64,000 nt of DNA, from positions 310,001 to 374,000 of the forward strand of contig CAMXBY010000005.1 of the NCBI GenBank assembly GCA_947179485.1. Direction: 5' to 3'. Under the pieces are notes generated by a model that worked only from the letters and a program-made list of their open reading frames with translations, did no database searches and was not told where the DNA came from. The position numbers and the translations under genes are program-made. How positions within the stretch are numbered: the stretch's first letter is position 1; each line of letters begins with the position of its first letter. This document shows, piece by piece, positions 60,594-64,000 of the stretch. This stretch comes from Allacma fusca. Its lineage: Eukaryota > Arthropoda > Collembola > Symphypleona > Sminthuridae.

Positions 60594-61743
60594 CAGAGCT
60601 GCCCAAAATACATGGTATTTTAAAACATGTATTTCAAATACGTAATTCAAATACATTTTTGTGTTTTTGTGGCTAGGTATGTATTTTGTCTTACTTAATT
60701 AAATTAAGCAATGTATTTTGTATTTTGTAGTTTGCATTTTGTCTTAAGTAAAGTAAGCAATGTATTTTGTAGTTTGTGTTTTGTTCGATATATAAACTAC
60801 TTGTGTTTTTTTGTTGGCGCACTTTCTTTGGGTTTGAAAATTCCGTTTATGCCTAAAACCAATCAGATCAATGAAGTAAAACGAAATGCAATCGTTTTAA
60901 CATCCCATAAAACTAAATTCCAGATTTTGTATCCTCTCTTCTAAGTTGAAAGAGTGGATATTCTCCGTCTACGTCTCCGTGATGGTAAGATTCAATTATT
61001 CGCGCGCTTTTTTTATTGGCTGAGCAAACAATAACTGGCTAAATAAATTATTTAAATCATTTTTTTTAAATTAAAAAAAATATTAAAGCATTATACTGTT
61101 TTGCGCCTTTTTTTCTTTTTTTTTGAATAAAAATAATGTTGCTCAAATGAAAAAAGGATGTTAATAACTGGAAATTATTAAAAAAACGTTTTTACATTTT
61201 TTTGCGGATTTGAGATTCAAAAAGCGAACTTTTTTTTATTTGCTTAGCCAGCAATAGCTGACTAAATAAATTATGAAAATTATTCTAAAAAAATTAAAAG
61301 CATTATACAGTAGCAATAGCGGCGACATTGCACGGGCAGGTGTCCACAACCAAGACGGCCCACTCACTCTTTCAATTCAGAAGAGAGAATCATTTAAACC
61401 AAAATTAAATGAAAAAGTCTTTTTACTGTACATTAGTCTACACATTTACTAGGGTTGTGCAGCTAGCTATTGCATACAACTGTTATTTACTGTCTACCCT
61501 TTTTAACAATTTCCTTGCTAAGCCAGCAATTTGCTGGCTGTGCAGTGCTCGTGTTCGACATATGTTTCAAGTATACATTTTGTAGTTTGTATTTTCGTCG
61601 TCTAAAGAATGTATTTAGTATTTTGTAGTTTGTATTTTCGACGCCTGAAGAATGTATTTTGTAGTTCGTATTTTCGACGCCAGAAGAATGTATTTAGTAT
61701 TATGTAATGTGTATTTGGGGAGCATGTATTTTGGACAGTTCTG
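60594..61743. mobile_element. Non-autonomous hAT, GTATTTTGTAGTTTG-rich ends
   Basis: TIRs CAGAGCTGCCCAAAATACAT and its mirror (two mismatches in 20). Flanks are GCAACCAG and GTAACCAG (seven of eight). Both ends carry ATGTATTTTGTAGTTTGTAT words. The interior is T- and A-rich, with no transposase. Confidence 0.87.
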
Positions 61744-61963
61744 GTAACCAGTTAGGGTCTAAATACAAACGTATGTATGTATGTACATATACGGTTACAC
61801 ATTTTTGGTCACATTCATAACATACATTCATCACATTTTACACATCTCATATATTAGAACAATTTTCGTGCAAACACTAAATACTAAATGCAAAATCTTA
61901 TGGATTTCAAATAGATCTATCAAGGATAATTACGCTGATTACTAACTATTTCTGAGAACAGTT
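61744..61963. other. No gene recognised
   Basis: Short AT-rich gap between two hAT elements. Confidence 0.4.
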
Positions 61964-62629
61964 TAGTGCATCGCATGGGTTCTAAATAGTCGAACCTGGA
62001 CCCAAAATTTGGGTACCTCAAAAGTGTGAACCTGTACCTGAAAATTTGCCCATTTAGCAGGTTCAAATTGTTCGATCCTGAACCTCACCCAATTGTGTTT
62101 TGCAGTACTCGCACCTGATTAGTGCCTGAACCCGAAAAAGTACCCAAAAGACGACCTGAACCCGGGTATTTTTGAACCGGACCTGAAATTGTTTGGGTAC
62201 TTGAGAATCAGAACTTTTTTATTTTATCGTGTATTAAAAGTACAATTTGGTACAAAATGAATTTAAAATGAATAAGAATGCATGTTCACACGTTCGTGTG
62301 ACACCCTGCCATTGCTTTTGCGATGGAAATCATCTTGGAAGCTTGAAATTCTCCGACCTTTAACTTCCATCCCATGAACCCAAACATTTCAGGTCTTTCG
62401 TGATCAGCTTCAGGTCTTTTATGTGTTACACCTGGTCCTGACAGGTAAAATAAAAACGGGTTTTTCTATGTACCGGGAGCCGAACCTGAACCTTCACCCA
62501 ATTTCACGGGTATAAAATATTGTACCCAGACAGTACCCAATTTTATTGGGTCCAAAATACATGCACCCAAACTGAATCTGAACCTGAACCCAAATACCCG
62601 GGTGCGACCTGGACAAATGCGATGCACTA
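61964..62629. mobile_element. Non-autonomous hAT, ACCTGAACCC-rich ends
   Basis: TIRs TAGTGCATCGCAT and ATGCGATGCACTA are perfect over 13 bp. The exact 8-bp TSD is GAACAGTT, at 61956-61963 and 62630-62637. Ends are rich in CCTGAACCC and GGGTACCT words. No transposase. Confidence 0.92.
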
Positions 62630-62637
62630 GAACAGTT

Positions 62638-63592
62638 CGGTCTGTTCTTTGATTTTTGGCCTGGTCTGGTTCAAGCGCAAGACTATTCCACAAGACTGGT
62701 TCCACAATTTTGGTCCAAGGAATATGCTTTGGTAGATTTACTGGTTTGGAATTGCATGGTCTGTTTCATCGGTTGGAACAGATTAATTTGACCAAATTTT
62801 GTAGGTTGAATTATTGGAAGGAAAGTTCTTACTAAACAATGTATATTAATATGTATAAACTCCTTTAGCTGATGTTTTCGTACTTTTGAATCCTTTTGAA
62901 TACTATTAGAGCAAAAATATATCGAGTTGACAATTTTGTCCAACAAAATTGTCCGTCGTTAGCTTATCCAGGGATGGTATTTTGAAAAAGATTTATTGGT
63001 CTGGCATAAATTTGAAAACCAAAATGTTTTGGTAGGGACCTGAACTGTACCAGCATTATTGTGATCTACCTGGAAAGAGGTCAAAATGTTCGGCATGGGA
63101 GCGGGAATTATTATCCCGAATTCAACAAGGTCAAGAAAGGTGTCCAAATGACTCAACCTAACCTGTATCCTTCCTACATTTTTCAGACTGACATTTAGAG
63201 GATCCCATGTGATTTCAAGCAGGATTCTGATTCGGATTTTCGTGTGTGAGGTGTGTCCCATTTGAGTCCTGACAAAGCTTGTAGAAGGATAAGTTTTTAC
63301 GGTCGTATGCTGCAGTTTGGTATAAAAACGGGAACTCCCACCAGGCGCCGCAACATGTAACAATGAATTCAAGGGTTGCATTGAATGAATGTAATGTTAC
63401 GTACGTCAGCATGAAAATCCAAATCTTTAATTGATTTTGACAACCAACATACTATAAATTATTAAAATTAATAATAATAATTAATCTTATTTTGCGTACA
63501 CACAAATTACTAATTATTAAATTAGGCGTAAAGTAATTAAAAAGTATAGTGAAAATATTATGCACAACTGCTTCGAACCACCTAATACAATT
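62638..63592. other. No gene supported; TGGTCTGGTTC-rich patch
   Basis: 62640-62780 carries repeated CTGGTCTGGTTC/TTTGGTCCA words without a paired end. A minus-strand frame at 62959-63381 (140 codons) has even composition but no recognisable domain. It may be retroelement debris or chance. Confidence 0.35.
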
Positions 63593-64000
63593 TCAATTTT
63601 TTCCTATCCAATTCTGTTGCTTCAATCGTGTAATCCTTTCGTGGAACGAATTCGTAACATTTTCCCCTTTGCATATAATTTGCACTAATCCGCATTTCTT
63701 CACCTGTAATTACAAATAACTTAGCAAGTTTTTAGTTTTAATTAGTGTTTTATGATTTCATAGTAATTACACATAATTTACCACTTCAAAAATTTTACGC
63801 AAATCCAGGAACTTACAGTTACACTAATTAGCACAGTTGGTCCTGCAACACTTGACTCAAATTTTAAAAGACAAAATGGGTCCTCTGGGTCATCTTTGTC
63901 GTGCTGATGCACAATACAGTGTTTCGATGGAAGACGAACTGATTCGGGATTTTTCAGCAAAGTTTGGAATATTCCCTGTTCATTTATAGTCTTTTACTGC
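63593..64000 (-). CDS. 3' end of an unrecognised gene (partial)
   Basis: A minus-strand exon enters from the window edge and ends at 63817 before a strong donor (ACT|GTAAGT). It includes LLKNPESVRLPSKHCIVHQH, then DDPEDPFCLLKFE and AGPTVLISVT. The next exon, 63703-63593, follows acceptor TAATTACAG. In matching phase it adds 36 residues ending QNWIGKN before TGA. The intron is 113 bp. I recognise no family. No membrane segment is evident. The start lies outside the window. Confidence 0.5.

Noticed and set aside
63300-63420. Possible LTR edge (TGTTACAT then GCGGCGCCTGGTGGGAG on the minus strand)
   Set aside because: It resembles an LTR end plus primer site, but no second LTR, gag or pol is found nearby.

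Overview
The window is animal nuclear DNA. It is AT-rich, its genes are split by short GT-AG introns, and it contains hAT transposons, a Gypsy-type LTR retrotransposon and minisatellites. The one host gene I can name is a methionine synthase reductase (MTRR)-like gene. That gene and the transposon load fit an arthropod or similar invertebrate with B12-dependent methionine synthesis, but the species cannot be told from sequence alone. There are no prokaryotic features.

The dominant feature is hAT-type DNA transposons. I delimited 18 copies by matching terminal inverted repeats (TIRs) and 8-bp target-site duplications (TSDs). Sixteen TSDs match exactly and two differ by one base. These copies cover about 27.6 kb. 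Most are non-autonomous, and many have ends made of family-specific short degenerate repeats. Two carry near-complete transposase genes. The element at 32352-37857 has a 12-exon, 686-codon frame that stays open throughout. The element at 23512-29375 has a 5-exon gene with one in-frame TGA. The second element also holds, on the opposite strand, an intronless TATA-to-polyA unit for a secreted reeler-domain-like protein, broken by a single one-base frameshift.

Layout. 1-3.7 kb: a hAT MITE, an unrecognised three-exon gene on the minus strand, and an exon-like stretch cut by a MITE. 3.7-15.4 kb: an inverted-arm element built of GAACCA-rich repeats and further hAT copies, one carrying a LINE-like fragment and one with transposase remnants. 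15.4-19.2 kb: unique DNA with a long hairpin. 19.2-29.4 kb: clustered and nested hAT copies ending in the reeler-bearing element. 32-38.4 kb: a 616-bp element split by the intact hAT. 39.2-49.9 kb: a Gypsy element with two 533-bp LTRs that look identical, pol frameshifts, and a hAT inserted in ORF1. 50-53.5 kb: one more hAT, then the 3' half of MTRR on the minus strand. 54-58 kb: minisatellites and a small relative of the intact hAT. 58.4-64 kb: exon-like and degenerate coding pieces, three more hAT copies, and the 3' end of an unrecognised minus-strand gene.

Nesting gives a relative order of insertion: the 616-bp element before the autonomous hAT, the 21850 element before the 22214 element, and the Gypsy element before the 47395 hAT. 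The Gypsy LTRs look identical, so the hAT inside it must be very young.
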